From positions 62,001 through 126,000 of the forward strand of contig CAWCHK010000005.1 of NCBI GenBank assembly GCA_963795385.1: DNA of 64,000 nt. Direction: 5' to 3'. Origin of the DNA: CAVURS01 sp963795385 (GTDB lineage: Bacteria > Actinomycetota > Actinomycetes > Actinomycetales > CAVURS01). Position 1 is the first letter of the stretch, and each line of letters begins with the position of its first letter. A program made the translations under genes and the position numbers. The notes beneath the pieces were generated by a model, which was given only the letters and a program-made list of their open reading frames with translations, did no database searches and was not told the origin of the DNA. Positions 51,365-62,355 of this stretch are shown piece by piece.

Positions 51365-51956
51365 TCAGAGACCCGACCCGGGAACATCGTCCTGGTCGGG
51401 AAAGTCCGGCAGATCCGCCAGCTCATCGCCCAGCGCCTCGCGGACCACCTGCAGGGCGAGGCCGCCCGGGTACCCCTTGCGGGCCAGCAGGCCGACCAGC
51501 CTGGCCGTGCGCTTGCTCTGCGGAAGGCCGCGGGTGGAGGGCAGCCGCTTCGCCACCAGCGCCCGTGCGGTCGCCAGCTCCTGCTCGGGATCGAGGTCGG
51601 CCACCGCGGCCGCGGCGGTCTCGTCGTCCACCCCGCTGCGCCTCAGCTCCTGGCGCAGGGCCCGCGCGGCCAGGCCGCGGCTGGCCTGACGGGACCGCAC
51701 CAACGATCGGGCGAACTCCGCGTCGTCCACCAGCCCGACCTGCTCGAACCGGTCCAGCACCTTGGCCGAGACGTCCTGCGGTGCACCCTTGGCGGCCAGC
51801 TTGCTCTCCAGCTGGGCCCGGCTGCGCGGGGCCGCCGTCAGGGCCGAGAGCACGATGCTGCGGGCCACCGACTCCGGATCGGCCGCGGGTGTGAGGTCCG
51901 CGTCGCTGCCGGGCGTCGGCTCGTCGGGCCCCCGATGGCGAGCCCGGCCGGTGCAC
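51365..51956 (-). CDS. recX: Regulatory protein RecX (probable single-base frameshift near start)
   Basis: The protein (about 190 residues) has the RecX three-helix repeats: SIVLSALTAAPRSRAQLESKLAAKG, QVGLVDDAEFARSLVRSRQASRGLAARALRQELRRSG and ARKGYPGGLALQVVREALGD. RecX binds RecA filaments and limits their activity. It lies directly downstream of recA. No ATG/GTG start lies in frame near the recA stop. Removing one base from the GGGCCCCC run at 51926-51933 joins GTG 51956 in frame and gives MHRPGSPSGPDEP as a sensible N-terminus. An alternative is a start such as CTG in the original frame. A consensus error is the simpler explanation. Confidence 0.85.
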
Positions 51957-51984
51957 CTGCCGCCGGCCGAGCCCCGCGCCGGGA

Positions 51985-53034
<1,050 letters not shown>

Positions 53035-53191
53035 GTGCCTCACCTGTTCTCGTTCGGCGGCGGCTGCCGCCGTGGCGTGTGTTGTCGGGGTTGTCGTCGC
53101 CGACGCTAGGTGTCGCCGCCGACAACCCGCGGGGACCGGCGCCGCCCTGTGGACGGTGGGACGAACCCCTCGAGCTGTGGACAAGGCTAGT

Positions 53192-53205
53192 CGTACACCT
53201 GTTCG
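53192..53205 (-). promoter_or_regulatory. LexA (SOS) box upstream of recA
   Basis: On the minus strand CGAACAGGTGTACG is one base from CGAACAGGTGTTCG, the known actinobacterial recA SOS box form. It lies 158 nt before the recA start, close to the DUF3046 gene's stop. Confidence 0.75.
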
Positions 53206-53233
53206 ACGAGCGGATTTGGCCCGGCGTGTCGCG

Positions 53234-53476
53234 TCAGTCGTGCCGGCGGGCCGCAGCGGCCCGCCGCGGGTCGTCCCGGCCGAGCCAGCGCTCGCGCGGC
53301 ACCTGCAGGTCGGCGCACAGCGCCAGCCAGACCTCCCGAGGGCCGACTCCCTCCGCCAGGGCCTGCTCGGCGGTCCGCTCGCCCAGGGTGGAGACGACGT
53401 GCTCACGGGCCAGCGTGGCGGCGTACCCGCGGCCGAACTCCCCCTCCATCAGCTCCCAGAACTCGCTCCGCCTCAC
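53234..53476 (-). CDS. DUF3046 domain protein
   Basis: The 80-residue protein VRRSEFWELMEGEFGRGYAATLAREHVVS...TAEQALAEGVGPREVWLALCADLQVPRERWLG is a textbook DUF3046 protein. This short helical family is found next to recA in actinomycetes. Function is unknown. GTG 53476 is the expected start; a longer open frame upstream is not coding. It precedes recA on the same strand. Confidence 0.92.
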   Translation of the reverse strand: MRRSEFWELMEGEFGRGYAATLAREHVVSTLGERTAEQALAEGVGPREVWLALCADLQVPRERWLGRDDPRRAAAARRHD

Positions 53477-53519
53477 GGGGACATCGTCCCCCAGGCTGCC
53501 GCGGTCCAGCCCAGCGACG

Positions 53520-54320
53520 TCATCGCAGCAGCAGACCGGCGAGCCGCCGGGACAGCACCCGTATCCCGACCGCACCCAGGGCCACCAGGACCAGCAGGTG
53601 CGCCAGCAGGCTCCAGCCGACCTGCCCGAGCATCAGCCCCCGCTCCAGCGCGACCCCGTGGTAGAGCGGCGACAGCTCGACCACCCAGCGGAGCACCCCG
53701 GGATAGGTCGTGACCGGGAAGAAGGTGGCGGACAGCAGCATCATCGGGACCAGCGCCAGCTGCACGTAGTCGAAGTCGGCGATCCCGCGGATCCAGGTGG
53801 TCGCCGCCATCCCGACGGCCCCGAAGGCCAGCCCGATCAGGAGCGCTGCGGGCAGCGCCAGCAGGGCCCACCAGCTCACGACCAGCCCGAGCACCACCGC
53901 GAACGCCAGGAACGCCAGCGAGTAGATCCCGCCGCGGATCAGCGTCCACGCGAGCTCGCCCACCGCGATGTCGGAGACGCCCACGGGAGTGGCCAGCATC
54001 GACTCGAAGGTCCGGGCGTAGCGGAGCTTGAAGAACATGTTGAACGTCGCGTCGAAGATCGCGCCGTTCATCGCCGCGGCCGCCAGCATCGCCGGGGCAA
54101 CGAACTCGGCGTACGGCACGGATCGCCCGTCCCCCAACGGGATTCGCCCGACCAGGGCTCCGACGCCGACGCCGATCGAGAGCAGGTAGAAGACCGGCTC
54201 CAGGAAGCCCGTGGCGAAGGCCACCCACTGGCGGCGGTAGGTCAGCACGTTGCGCTCGACGACCGCGCCGGCGCGGGACGGGATCCGGGACCGGGCGATG
54301 GCCGTCAGCGGGAGCGCCAC
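53520..54320 (-). CDS. ABC-2 type transporter permease (third gene of exporter operon)
   Basis: The 266-residue membrane protein has six hydrophobic segments of ABC-2 type (VAFATGFLEPVFYLLSIGVGVGALVG, AFLAFAVVLGLVVSWWALLALPAALLIGLAFGAVGM, LLAHLLVLVALGAVG) and the cytosolic loop FFKLRYARTFESMLATPVGVSD. It is the second permease of a heterodimeric exporter; its GTG directly abuts the stop of the first permease. The NodJ/DrrB-like layout suggests export of a lipophilic compound or drug, substrate unknown. Confidence 0.9.
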   Translation of the reverse strand: MALPLTAIARSRIPSRAGAVVERNVLTYRRQWVAFATGFLEPVFYLLSIGVGVGALVGRIPLGDGRSVPYAEFVAPAMLAAAAMNGAIFDATFNMFFKLRYARTFESMLATPVGVSDIAVGELAWTLIRGGIYSLAFLAFAVVLGLVVSWWALLALPAALLIGLAFGAVGMAATTWIRGIADFDYVQLALVPMMLLSATFFPVTTYPGVLRWVVELSPLYHGVALERGLMLGQVGWSLLAHLLVLVALGAVGIRVLSRRLAGLLLR

Positions 54321-55163
54321 TCAGACCACCATCCGGCGGCGAAGGCCGTCGACGGCCAGGACCGTGCCGGCGACGACCCAGAGCAGCAGGTACCCCGCGT
54401 GCCAGAGGTCGGGGCCGGGCGAGAGGCGGCCCAGCGTCGCGTCGCGGGCCAGCGAGACGCCGTGCCACAGGGGCGTGACCCGCGCGACCACCTGGAGGGC
54501 GCCCGGCAGCTGCGTGATGGGGAAGAAGGTCCCGGAGAAGAGGAACAGCGGGATCATCACCAGCCGGAACATCACGTTGAACCCGAGATCGCTGTTCAGG
54601 TGGGTGGAGTAGGCGAAAACCGGTGCCGCGAAGGCCAATCCGACGAGGAGGGTGGCCGGGAGAGCGAGCACGCCGCTCCAGGACGGCACCGCACCGACCA
54701 CTGCCGCGAAGGCGAGGAACACCCCTGCGCTCAGCAGCACGCGCATCAGCAGGTGCAGGAGATGACCGATGACCACGTCGTACGGCGTCAGGGGCGTGGC
54801 CAGCATCGCGTGGAACTGACGCTGCCACTTGATGCCGGACAGGACCGGCCAGGTGGACTCCGCGATCGCGGTCTGCATGGCCGTCGCGGCCAGGACTCCC
54901 GGCGTCACGAAGGCGAGGTACTCCACCCCGTCGACGAGCCGGCCGCCGCGCCCGACCAGGCTGCCCAGCCCGTAGCCCATGGCCACCAGGAAGAGCAGCG
55001 GCGACAGGAACGAGGAGAACACCGTGGCCTTCCACAACCGCCGCCAGGCCAGCAGGTAGTAAGCGGCGACCCGCAGCGGCGCCCACCCCGACCCGGCGGC
55101 TCCGGGTCTCGCAGCGACACCAGCGCGGTTTCGGCACGCAGGTCGGCCATCGCAGTCGGACAT
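54321..55163 (-). CDS. ABC-2 type transporter permease (second gene of exporter operon)
   Basis: The 280-residue protein has six membrane segments (FLSPLLFLVAMGYGLGSLVG, LMRVLLSAGVFLAFAAVVGAV, LLLWVVAGTVLAV). A cytosolic loop, WQRQFHAMLATPLTPYDVVIGH, is equivalent to the one in the next permease. It starts one nucleotide after the ATPase stop, so the operon is tightly packed. The two permeases share arrangement but not high identity, suggesting an old duplication. Confidence 0.9.
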   Translation of the reverse strand: MSDCDGRPACRNRAGVAARPGAAGSGWAPLRVAAYYLLAWRRLWKATVFSSFLSPLLFLVAMGYGLGSLVGRGGRLVDGVEYLAFVTPGVLAATAMQTAIAESTWPVLSGIKWQRQFHAMLATPLTPYDVVIGHLLHLLMRVLLSAGVFLAFAAVVGAVPSWSGVLALPATLLVGLAFAAPVFAYSTHLNSDLGFNVMFRLVMIPLFLFSGTFFPITQLPGALQVVARVTPLWHGVSLARDATLGRLSPGPDLWHAGYLLLWVVAGTVLAVDGLRRRMVV

Positions 55164-55164
55164 C

Positions 55165-56097
55165 TCAGTCGACCAGCGTCCGGCCGGTGAGCCGGAGGAA
55201 CACGTCCTCCAGGCTGCTGCGGCGGACCAGGGTGGAGACCGGGTGCAAGCCCCGGCGCTGGACCTCCTGCAGTGCCCCCTCGCCGTCGTCGGCGTAGAGG
55301 AGCAGCCGGTCGGGCAGCACCTCGACCCGCGCGGCCAGATCCTCGACCTTCGGCAGGTACGGCGCGTGGTCCTCGCCGGCGAAGCGGAGCTCGAGCACCT
55401 CGCGGGTGGACCAGTCCTCGATCAGGGATCGCGGGCTGCCCTCCGCCACGATCCGCCCGCCGTCCATGACCACCAGCCGGTCGCACAGCTGCTCGGCCTC
55501 GTCCATGTAGTGCGTGGTCAGGACCAGGGTCACGCCCTGCTGCTTGAGCCGGAACAGGCGGTCCCACAGGATGTGCCGGGCCTGCGGGTCCAGGCCGGTC
55601 GTGGGCTCGTCGAGCAGCAGGAGCTCCGGCTGGTTGATCAGGGCCCGGGCGATGGTCAACCGGCGCTTCATGCCCCCGGACAGCGGCTCGACGACGCTGT
55701 CGGCCCGGTCGGTGAGCTGGGCGAACTCCAGCAGCTCGGTCGCCTTGGCCCGCGCCTGCGCCCGCGCGAGCCCGAAGTACCGCGCGTAGATCAGCAGGTT
55801 GTCCCGCACGGTGAGCTCGGTGTCCAGCGAGTCCTGCTGGGGGACGACGCCGAGCCGGGCCCGGATCGCCGCCCCGTCCCGCTGCGGGTCGCGTCCGAGG
55901 ACCGCGAGGTCACCGGCGGTGGGCGGTGACACGCAGCCGATCATCCGCATGGTCGAGGACTTGCCTGCGCCGTTGGGGCCGAGGAAGCCGAACGCCTCTC
56001 CGCGCCGGATCGTCACGTCGATGCCGTCGACGGCGGTGAACTCGCCGAAGCGCTTCACGAGCCCGCGGGCACGGACCATCTCGTCGGCGTCGGGCAC
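55165..56097 (-). CDS. ABC transporter ATP-binding protein (exporter, DrrA/NodI-like)
   Basis: The 310-residue ATPase has Walker A FGFLGPNGAGKSSTMRMIG, Q-loop VVPQQDSLD, the signature EPLSGGMKRRLTIARAL, Walker B LLLLDEPTTGLDPQ and H-loop TTHYMDEAEQL. The C-terminal domain (ALQEVQRRGLHPVSTLVRRSSLEDVFLRLTG) is as in drug-export ATPases. GTG 56097 is the start used; the ATG at 56079 (MVRARGLVKRF) is possible. The two permease genes follow on the same strand. Confidence 0.93.
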   Translation of the reverse strand: MPDADEMVRARGLVKRFGEFTAVDGIDVTIRRGEAFGFLGPNGAGKSSTMRMIGCVSPPTAGDLAVLGRDPQRDGAAIRARLGVVPQQDSLDTELTVRDNLLIYARYFGLARAQARAKATELLEFAQLTDRADSVVEPLSGGMKRRLTIARALINQPELLLLDEPTTGLDPQARHILWDRLFRLKQQGVTLVLTTHYMDEAEQLCDRLVVMDGGRIVAEGSPRSLIEDWSTREVLELRFAGEDHAPYLPKVEDLAARVEVLPDRLLLYADDGEGALQEVQRRGLHPVSTLVRRSSLEDVFLRLTGRTLVD

Positions 56098-56268
56098 GTG
56101 ACCCAACGCTAGTCGCCGGGTCGGACACCCGGCATCCCGGTTTCGACCTCCCGGCTCGGGGGCACCGGGGGACGCAAATGAACACATTGCGCCATCCACC
56201 CTCGCCGACGTCCTGCCGTCCCTACTCTCGGGTGGTGGGCGGAGCTGTCCGCCCGGCCGAGCCCGGGG

Positions 56269-57555
56269 GTGAGCGACGTGTGGTTCCACACATTGCGGCG
56301 ACTGGTGCCGGCCGTCGCCACGGCGGCGGCTCTGGCGGCCCCCGTCGGCGGGGCGACCGGGATCGCCGGGACCCACACCGCGGTCGTCCGCATCTCGCCG
56401 TCCAGCCCCGAGCAGCGGGTCATCGTCACGCCGACCCCGCGCTCCACCTGGATCCCCAACAACACGGTCTACGCCCTCGCGACCGACGGAACCTACGTCT
56501 ACCTCGGTGGGTCGTTCACCACCCTGACCAGCCCCACCACGACGGCCTTCCAGACCCACGCCCGGCTGGCTCGGGTGAACCTCGCCACCGGCCTGCCGGA
56601 CCCGAGCTGGACGCCCTCGGTCGACGGAGACGTGCGCGCGCTGGCGGTCGACCCGGCGAGCTCGACGCTCTACCTGGGCGGCTCGTTCGCCACGGTGGAC
56701 GGCACCGCGCGGACCGACCTCGCGGCCGTGTCCACCGCCGGCTCCGGCTCCCTGCTCGGTCTGAACCGGGTCCCCAACGGTGACGTCCGCGCCCTGCTCC
56801 TGGACGGCAGCGGGCTCGTCGTCGCCGGCTCGTTCACCAAGATCGACGCGACGACCCGGAACCACGTGGCCAAGATCGCCACCGGCGACGGCTCGCTCGA
56901 CCCGGCCTTCCACCCCGTCGTCGACGGCGGCGTCCTGGCGCTGACCGCCCCCACCGGCAGTGGCACCTATGGCATCGGCGGCAGCTTCGGAAACGTCGGC
57001 GGTGTCGCCCACCCGTTCATCGCCCTGGTGGACCGGACGACGGGGGCGGTCACCTCGTGGTCACCGGCGACGTTCTGCACGGCGGCGGGCGGCTGCCCGG
57101 TCCTCGGCCTGGCCAGCAACGGCACGCGGATCTTCCTCGGCTCCGGCGGTCCCGGCGGCCGGGTCCTGTCGTACGACCTCGCAACCGGTACCAAGCAGTG
57201 GGATGTCGCGGCGGACGGCGACGTCCAGACGATCGCCTTGGTCCGGGACGAGCTCTTCGCGGGCGGGCACTTCGACCCCAGGTTCGGCGGCCAGCGGAGG
57301 CAGACCCTCGCGGCGCTCAGTGCCCGCACCGGTGCGGTCGACCCGGGCTTCGCTCCCACCGCGACCAAGACGTTCCCAGGCACCTGGACCCTGCTGGGCA
57401 CGGCGGCCGGGCTGGCCGTCGGGGGCGCGCAGTCCGCGATCGGCGGGACGTCCCTGGCCCGGTTCGCGATCTTCCCGACCGGCAACCCGGCACCGCTCAA
57501 CCACGGGACCCTCGGCACCCGAGCCGGCGGTCAGGTGATCCGCCCGCGCGGCTGA
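56269..57555 (+). CDS. Secreted delta-60/propeller-repeat protein
   Basis: The 428-residue protein has a signal peptide (RRLVPAVATAAALAAPVGGA). Repeating blades of the delta-60 type follow, for example VYALATDGTYVYLGGSFTTL, RALAVDPASSTLYLGGSFATVDG, RALLLDGSGLVVAGSFTKID, ALTAPTGSGTYGIGGSFGNVGG and TIALVRDELFAGGHFDPRFGG. Each repeats an LxxGSF-type strand, so it forms a beta-propeller outside the cell. No catalytic residues are clear. It is divergent from the ABC exporter operon and upstream of lhr, without a close operon link. The GTG start at 56269 is weakly supported. Confidence 0.87.
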   Translation: MSDVWFHTLRRLVPAVATAAALAAPVGGATGIAGTHTAVVRISPSSPEQRVIVTPTPRSTWIPNNTVYALATDGTYVYLGGSFTTLTSPTTTAFQTHARLARVNLATGLPDPSWTPSVDGDVRALAVDPASSTLYLGGSFATVDGTARTDLAAVSTAGSGSLLGLNRVPNGDVRALLLDGSGLVVAGSFTKIDATTRNHVAKIATGDGSLDPAFHPVVDGGVLALTAPTGSGTYGIGGSFGNVGGVAHPFIALVDRTTGAVTSWSPATFCTAAGGCPVLGLASNGTRIFLGSGGPGGRVLSYDLATGTKQWDVAADGDVQTIALVRDELFAGGHFDPRFGGQRRQTLAALSARTGAVDPGFAPTATKTFPGTWTLLGTAAGLAVGGAQSAIGGTSLARFAIFPTGNPAPLNHGTLGTRAGGQVIRPRG

Positions 57556-57616
57556 CCGCGCCGACCCGGCAGTCGTCAATGGGCGGCTTGTCGGTGGGCT
57601 GGGTGAGGATGTCACC

Positions 57617-60600
57617 GTGGCCGACGTCCTCGATGCGTTCTCCCCTGCGACCAGGGCCTGGTTCGCGGGGGCCTTCGCCGAGCCGACCGCCGCCCAGCAG
57701 GGTGCGTGGGAGGCCATCCGGGCGGGCGACCACGCGCTCGTCGTCGCCCCCACCGGGTCGGGCAAGACGCTGGCCGCGTTCCTGTGGGCCCTGGACCGGC
57801 TGGCCGCCGTGCCGCCGCCGGCCGAGCCGGAGCGGCGCTGCCGGGTGCTCTACGTCTCGCCGATGAAGGCGCTCGCGGTCGACGTCGAGCGCAACCTGCG
57901 CGCACCGCTGGCCGGCATCCGGCACGCGGCCGTCCGGCTCGGTGAGGCCGAGCCCGCAGATCGCCGTGGGGGTCCGCTCCGGCGACACCACCGCCGCCGA
58001 GCGACGGGCCTTCCCGCGGACCCCGCCGGACGTGCTGATCACCACGCCGGAGTCGCTGTTCCTCCTGCTGACCTCGCGGGCCCGCGATGTGCTGGCCGGC
58101 GTGGAGACCGTGATCGTCGACGAGGTCCACGCGGTCGCCGGCACCAAGCGCGGCGCGCACCTGGCGCTGACCCTCGAGCGGCTCGACGCCCTGCTGGACC
58201 GTCCGGCCCAGCGGATCGGGCTGTCCGCAACGGTCCGACCGGTGCCCGAGGTGGCCCGGTTCCTGGGCGGCGGCCGGCCGTCACGGTCGTCCAGCCCCGC
58301 TCCGACAAGCAGGTCGACCTCCGGGTCGTGGTGCCCGTCCCGGATCTCGGCGAGCTGGGCCAGCCGACCGGAGATCTGTCCGGCCCCGCCGCCGGCGAGC
58401 CGCCGCGGGCCTCGATCTGGCCGCACGTGGAGGAGCGGGTCGTCGACCTCATCGCCGCCCATCGCTCGACGCTGGTCTTCGCCAACTCGCGCCGCCTGGC
58501 GGAGCGCCTGACCGCGCGGCTCAACGAGGTCTGGGCCGAGCGCCAGGAGCTGGTCCTGGCCGACCCGGTCGACCCGGACCCCGGCGGAGCGTGATGGCCC
58601 AGGCCGGTGCGTCGGCCGGCGCGCCTGCCATCCTCGCGCGGGCCCACCACGGGTCGGTGAGCAAGGAGCAGCGCGCCCTGATCGAGGACGACCTCAAGGC
58701 GGGCCGACTGCCGGCGGTCGTCGCGACCAGCTCGCTCGAGCTCGGCATCGACATGGGCGCGGTCGACCTGGTGATCCAGGTGGAGTCGCCGCCGAGCGTG
58801 GCCAGCGGCCTGCAGCGCGTCGGCCGGGCCGGTCACCAGGTCGGCGCCGTCTCCGAGGGCGTGGTCTTCCCGAAGTACCGCGGCGACCTCGTGCAGACCG
58901 CCGTCGTCGTCGAGCGGATGCGGGCCGGCCAGATCGAGGAGCTGCGGGTCCCCGCCAACCCGCTCGACGTCCTCGCCCAGCAGGTCGTCGCGATGACCGC
59001 GATGGACGACTGGTCGGTCGACGACATCGAGGCGCTGGTGCGCCGCGCGGCGCCGTACTCGGCCCTCACCCGCCCCGTGCTCGAGGCCGTGCTCGACATG
59101 CTGGCCGGGCGCTATCCCTCCGAGGAGTTCGCCGAGCTGCGGCCGCGCGTGGTCTGGGACCGGGTGACCGGCAGCGTCACCGGGCGCCCGGGAGCGCAGT
59201 GGCTGGCGGTCACCAGCGGCGGCACGATCCCCGACCGCGGCCTGTACGGCGTGTTCCTGGCCGGCTCCGGCGGGGCAACGGCGACTCGGCCCGCCGGGCG
59301 GCGGGTCGGCGAGCTGGACGAGGAGATGGTCTACGAGTCCCGGGTGGGCGACGTGTTCACCCTCGGCTCCAGCTCCTGGCGGATCGAGGACATCACCCAC
59401 GACCAGGTGCTCGTCACTCCCGCGCCCGGGCAGCCGGGCAAGCTGCCGTTCTGGCACGGCGACAGCCTGGGCCGCCCGGCCGAGCTCGGCCGGGCCGTGG
59501 GCGCGTTCGTCCGCGAGCTCGCCGCACTGAAGCCGGCCCAGGCCCGGGCCCGGGTCGCTGCCGCCGGGCTGGACGAGTGGGCCTCGGACAACCTGTTGGC
59601 CTACCTGGCCGAGCAGCGCGAGGCGACGAGGCACGTCCCCGACGACCGGACGATCGTGATCGAGCGGTTCCGGGACGAGATCGGCGACTGGCGGGTGGTC
59701 GTCCACTCCCCGTTCGGAGCGCCGGTGCACGCCCCCTGGGCGCTCGCCGTCGCCGCCCGGCTGCGCGAGCGCTTCGGGATCGACGTGCAGGCGATGCACG
59801 CCGACGACGGCATCGTGCTGCGCCTGCCCGACCTCGAGGTCGAGGACACCCCGGGTGGGACGCTCGACGTCGCGGACCTGGTGCTGATGGAGCCGGACAC
59901 GGTGGAGGACCTGGTCACGGCGGAGGTCGGTGGGTCCGCGCTGTTCGCCGCCCGGTTCCGCGAGTGCGCCGCCCGGGCGCTCCTGCTGCCCCGCCGGCGG
60001 CCGGACCGCCGGCAGCCCTTGTGGCAGCAGCGCCAGCGGGCCGCGCAGCTGCTGCAGGTGGCGAGCCGCTACGCGTCGTTCCCGATCGTGCTCGAGACGG
60101 TCCGCGAGTGCTTGCAGGATGTCTACGACGTGCCGGGACTCGTTGCGCTGCAACGAGATCTGGCTGCCCGCCGGGTGCGGATCGTCGAGGTGGAGACACC
60201 GACGCCCTCGCCCTTCGCCAAGAGCCTGCTGTTCGGCTATGTCGCAGCGTTCCTCTACGAGGGCGACTCCCCACTGGCCGAGCGCCGCGCCGCCGCGCTC
60301 GCTCTGGACCCGACGCTGCTGAGCGAGCTGCTCGGGCGGGGTGAGGGAGCCAGCCTGCGGGACCTGCTCGATCCCGAGGCGCTGGCCCGGACCGAGGCCG
60401 AGCTGCAGCGCCTCCTCCCCGACCGCGCAGCGCGCGACGGCGAGGGAGTGGCCGACCTGGTGCGCCAGCTCGGGCCGATCTCGACCGCGCAGGTGGCCGC
60501 GCGCAGCGTCGATCCGGCCGCAGCGCCGCACTGGCTGGCCGAGCTCGAGGACTCCCGCCGGCTGATCCGGGTCCGGGTGGCGGGCGAGGAGCGCTGGGCC

Positions 60601-62343
60601 GCCATCGAGGACGCGGGGCGGCTGCGGGACGCCCTCGGCACGCCCCTGCCGGTCGGCGTGCCGGAGGCATTCCTGGCTCCCGAGGCCGACCCGATCGCGG
60701 ACCTGGCCGCCCGCTTCGCGCGCACCCACGGCCCCTTCACCGCGCACGACCTGGCCGGCTGGCTCGGGTTGGGCGTCGCGGTCGTCCTGGACGCACTGCG
60801 CCGCCTGGTCGCAGCCGGGCGGCTGGTCGAGGGCGAGCTCCGCCCCCTGGGCGCGGAGCGGGTCTCGACCCCCGGGGTCGCCGACGGTGCGGCCGGGGGC
60901 GGCGCCGGACCTGGCGCCGGCTCCGCAGGCGGTGGCGGTCTCGACTACTGCGACGCCCAGGTCCTGCGGACCCTGCGCCGGCGGTCCCTGGCCGCCCTTC
61001 GAGCCGAGGTCGAGCCCGTCCCCCAGGTCGAGCTGGCCCGGTTCCTGCCCCGCTGGCAGGGCATCGGCGGCCGCCTGCGCGGAGCCGAGGGCGTGTTGCG
61101 GGTGGTCGAGCAGCTGGCCGGAGCCGTCCTGCCCGCCAGCGCCCTGGAGACGCTGGTGCTCCCCTCCCGGGTCGAGGGGTACCAGCCCGCAGTGCTCGAC
61201 GAGCTGATGAGCGCAGGCGACGTCCTGTGGTCCGGCCACGGGTCGCTCCCGGGGGACGACGGGTGGGTCGCGCTACACCTCGCCGACACCGCACCCCTGA
61301 CCCTGGCCGAACCGGCCGAGCTGGAGCTGACCGACCTCCACCAGGGGCTCCTGGCCGCGATGGCCGGCGGCGGGGCGTACTTCTTCCGCGCCCTGTCCGG
61401 TGCGGTCGCGGAGAGCGTCGGCTCGACCGGTGACGCCGACCTGGCCGCCGCCCTCTGGGACCTGGCCTGGACCGGCCGGGTCACCGGCGACACCCTCGCC
61501 CCCCTGCGCGGCCGGCTGGGCGGCGGCCGCACGGCGCATCGCAGCCGTTCCTCCCGTCCGGTCCGGGGCCGGTACGCCGGCAGCCGGGGTGCCCTGGCGG
61601 CGTACTCGGGCGCGGCGCGCTCGGCCTCCGCGACCAGGGCGGGGCCGCCCGCGGTTGCTGGTCGATGGGCCCTGCTTCCGGACCACGAGCCCGACCTGAC
61701 GCTGCGCGCGCACGCCTTCGCCGAGGTGCTGCTCGACCGGTACGGCGTGGTGACCCGTGGCGCGGTCGCAGCTGAGCGCGTGCCGGGCGGGTACGCCGCG
61801 GTGTACAAGGTGCTGGCGGCAGCGGAGGAGGCCGGTCGGGTCCGCCGCGGCTACTTCGTCGAGGGCCTTGGGGCCGCCCAGTTCGCCGGCGTCGGTGCCG
61901 TCGATCGGCTCCGGGCTCCCGAGCCGGTTGTCCCGCAACGGTCTTCCAGGCCGGGTGCGGACGTCCGCACCCTGGTCCTCGCCGCCGCCGACCCGGCGAA
62001 CCCGTACGGCGCCGCGTTGGGCTGGCCGGCCCGACCCGGGGACACGGCGAGCAGCCATCGCCCGGGCCGCAAGGCCGGCGCCATCGTGGTGCTGGTCGAC
62101 GGGGAGCTCGTGCTCTACGTGGAGCGCGGTGGGCGGTCGCTGCTGTCCTGGAGCGAGGACGCGGAGGCGCTGCAGGCCGCGACCGACGCGCTGGCCCTCG
62201 CCGTGCACGACGGCGCGCTCGGCCGGCTGACGGTCGAGCGGGCCGACGGAGCAGGGATCCTCGGCTCGGAGCAGCCACTCGCGCAGGCGCTGGAGCAGTC
62301 CGGCTTCCATGCCACCCCGCGCGGCTTGCGGCTGCGCCGCTAG
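57617..62343 (+). pseudogene. lhr: Lhr-type ATP-dependent helicase, three frameshifts in the first kilobase
   Basis: The restored protein (about 1570 residues) is a full-length actinobacterial Lhr: a helicase core at the N-terminus (Walker A LVVAPTGSGKTLAAFLWAL, motif Ia YVSPMKALAVDVERNL, VIVDEVHAVAGTKRGAHLALTLERL, IGLSATVRPVPEVARFLGGG). Motifs V and VI are ATSSLELGIDMGAVDLVIQVESPPSVASGLQRVGRAGHQVG. A winged helix and the large Lhr C-terminal domain follow. Frames change near 57955, 58275 and 58588. The rest, 58591-62343, is one uninterrupted frame. Nei2 follows 12 nt later, as in mycobacteria where Lhr and Nei2 genes are adjacent. The helicase may be intact in vivo. Confidence 0.9.
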
Positions 62344-62355
62344 GGCTGCGGTCCG

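Noticed and set aside
58039..61239. Minus-strand frame of about 1066 codons opposite lhr
   Set aside because: A shadow frame; lhr motifs are clear on the plus strand.
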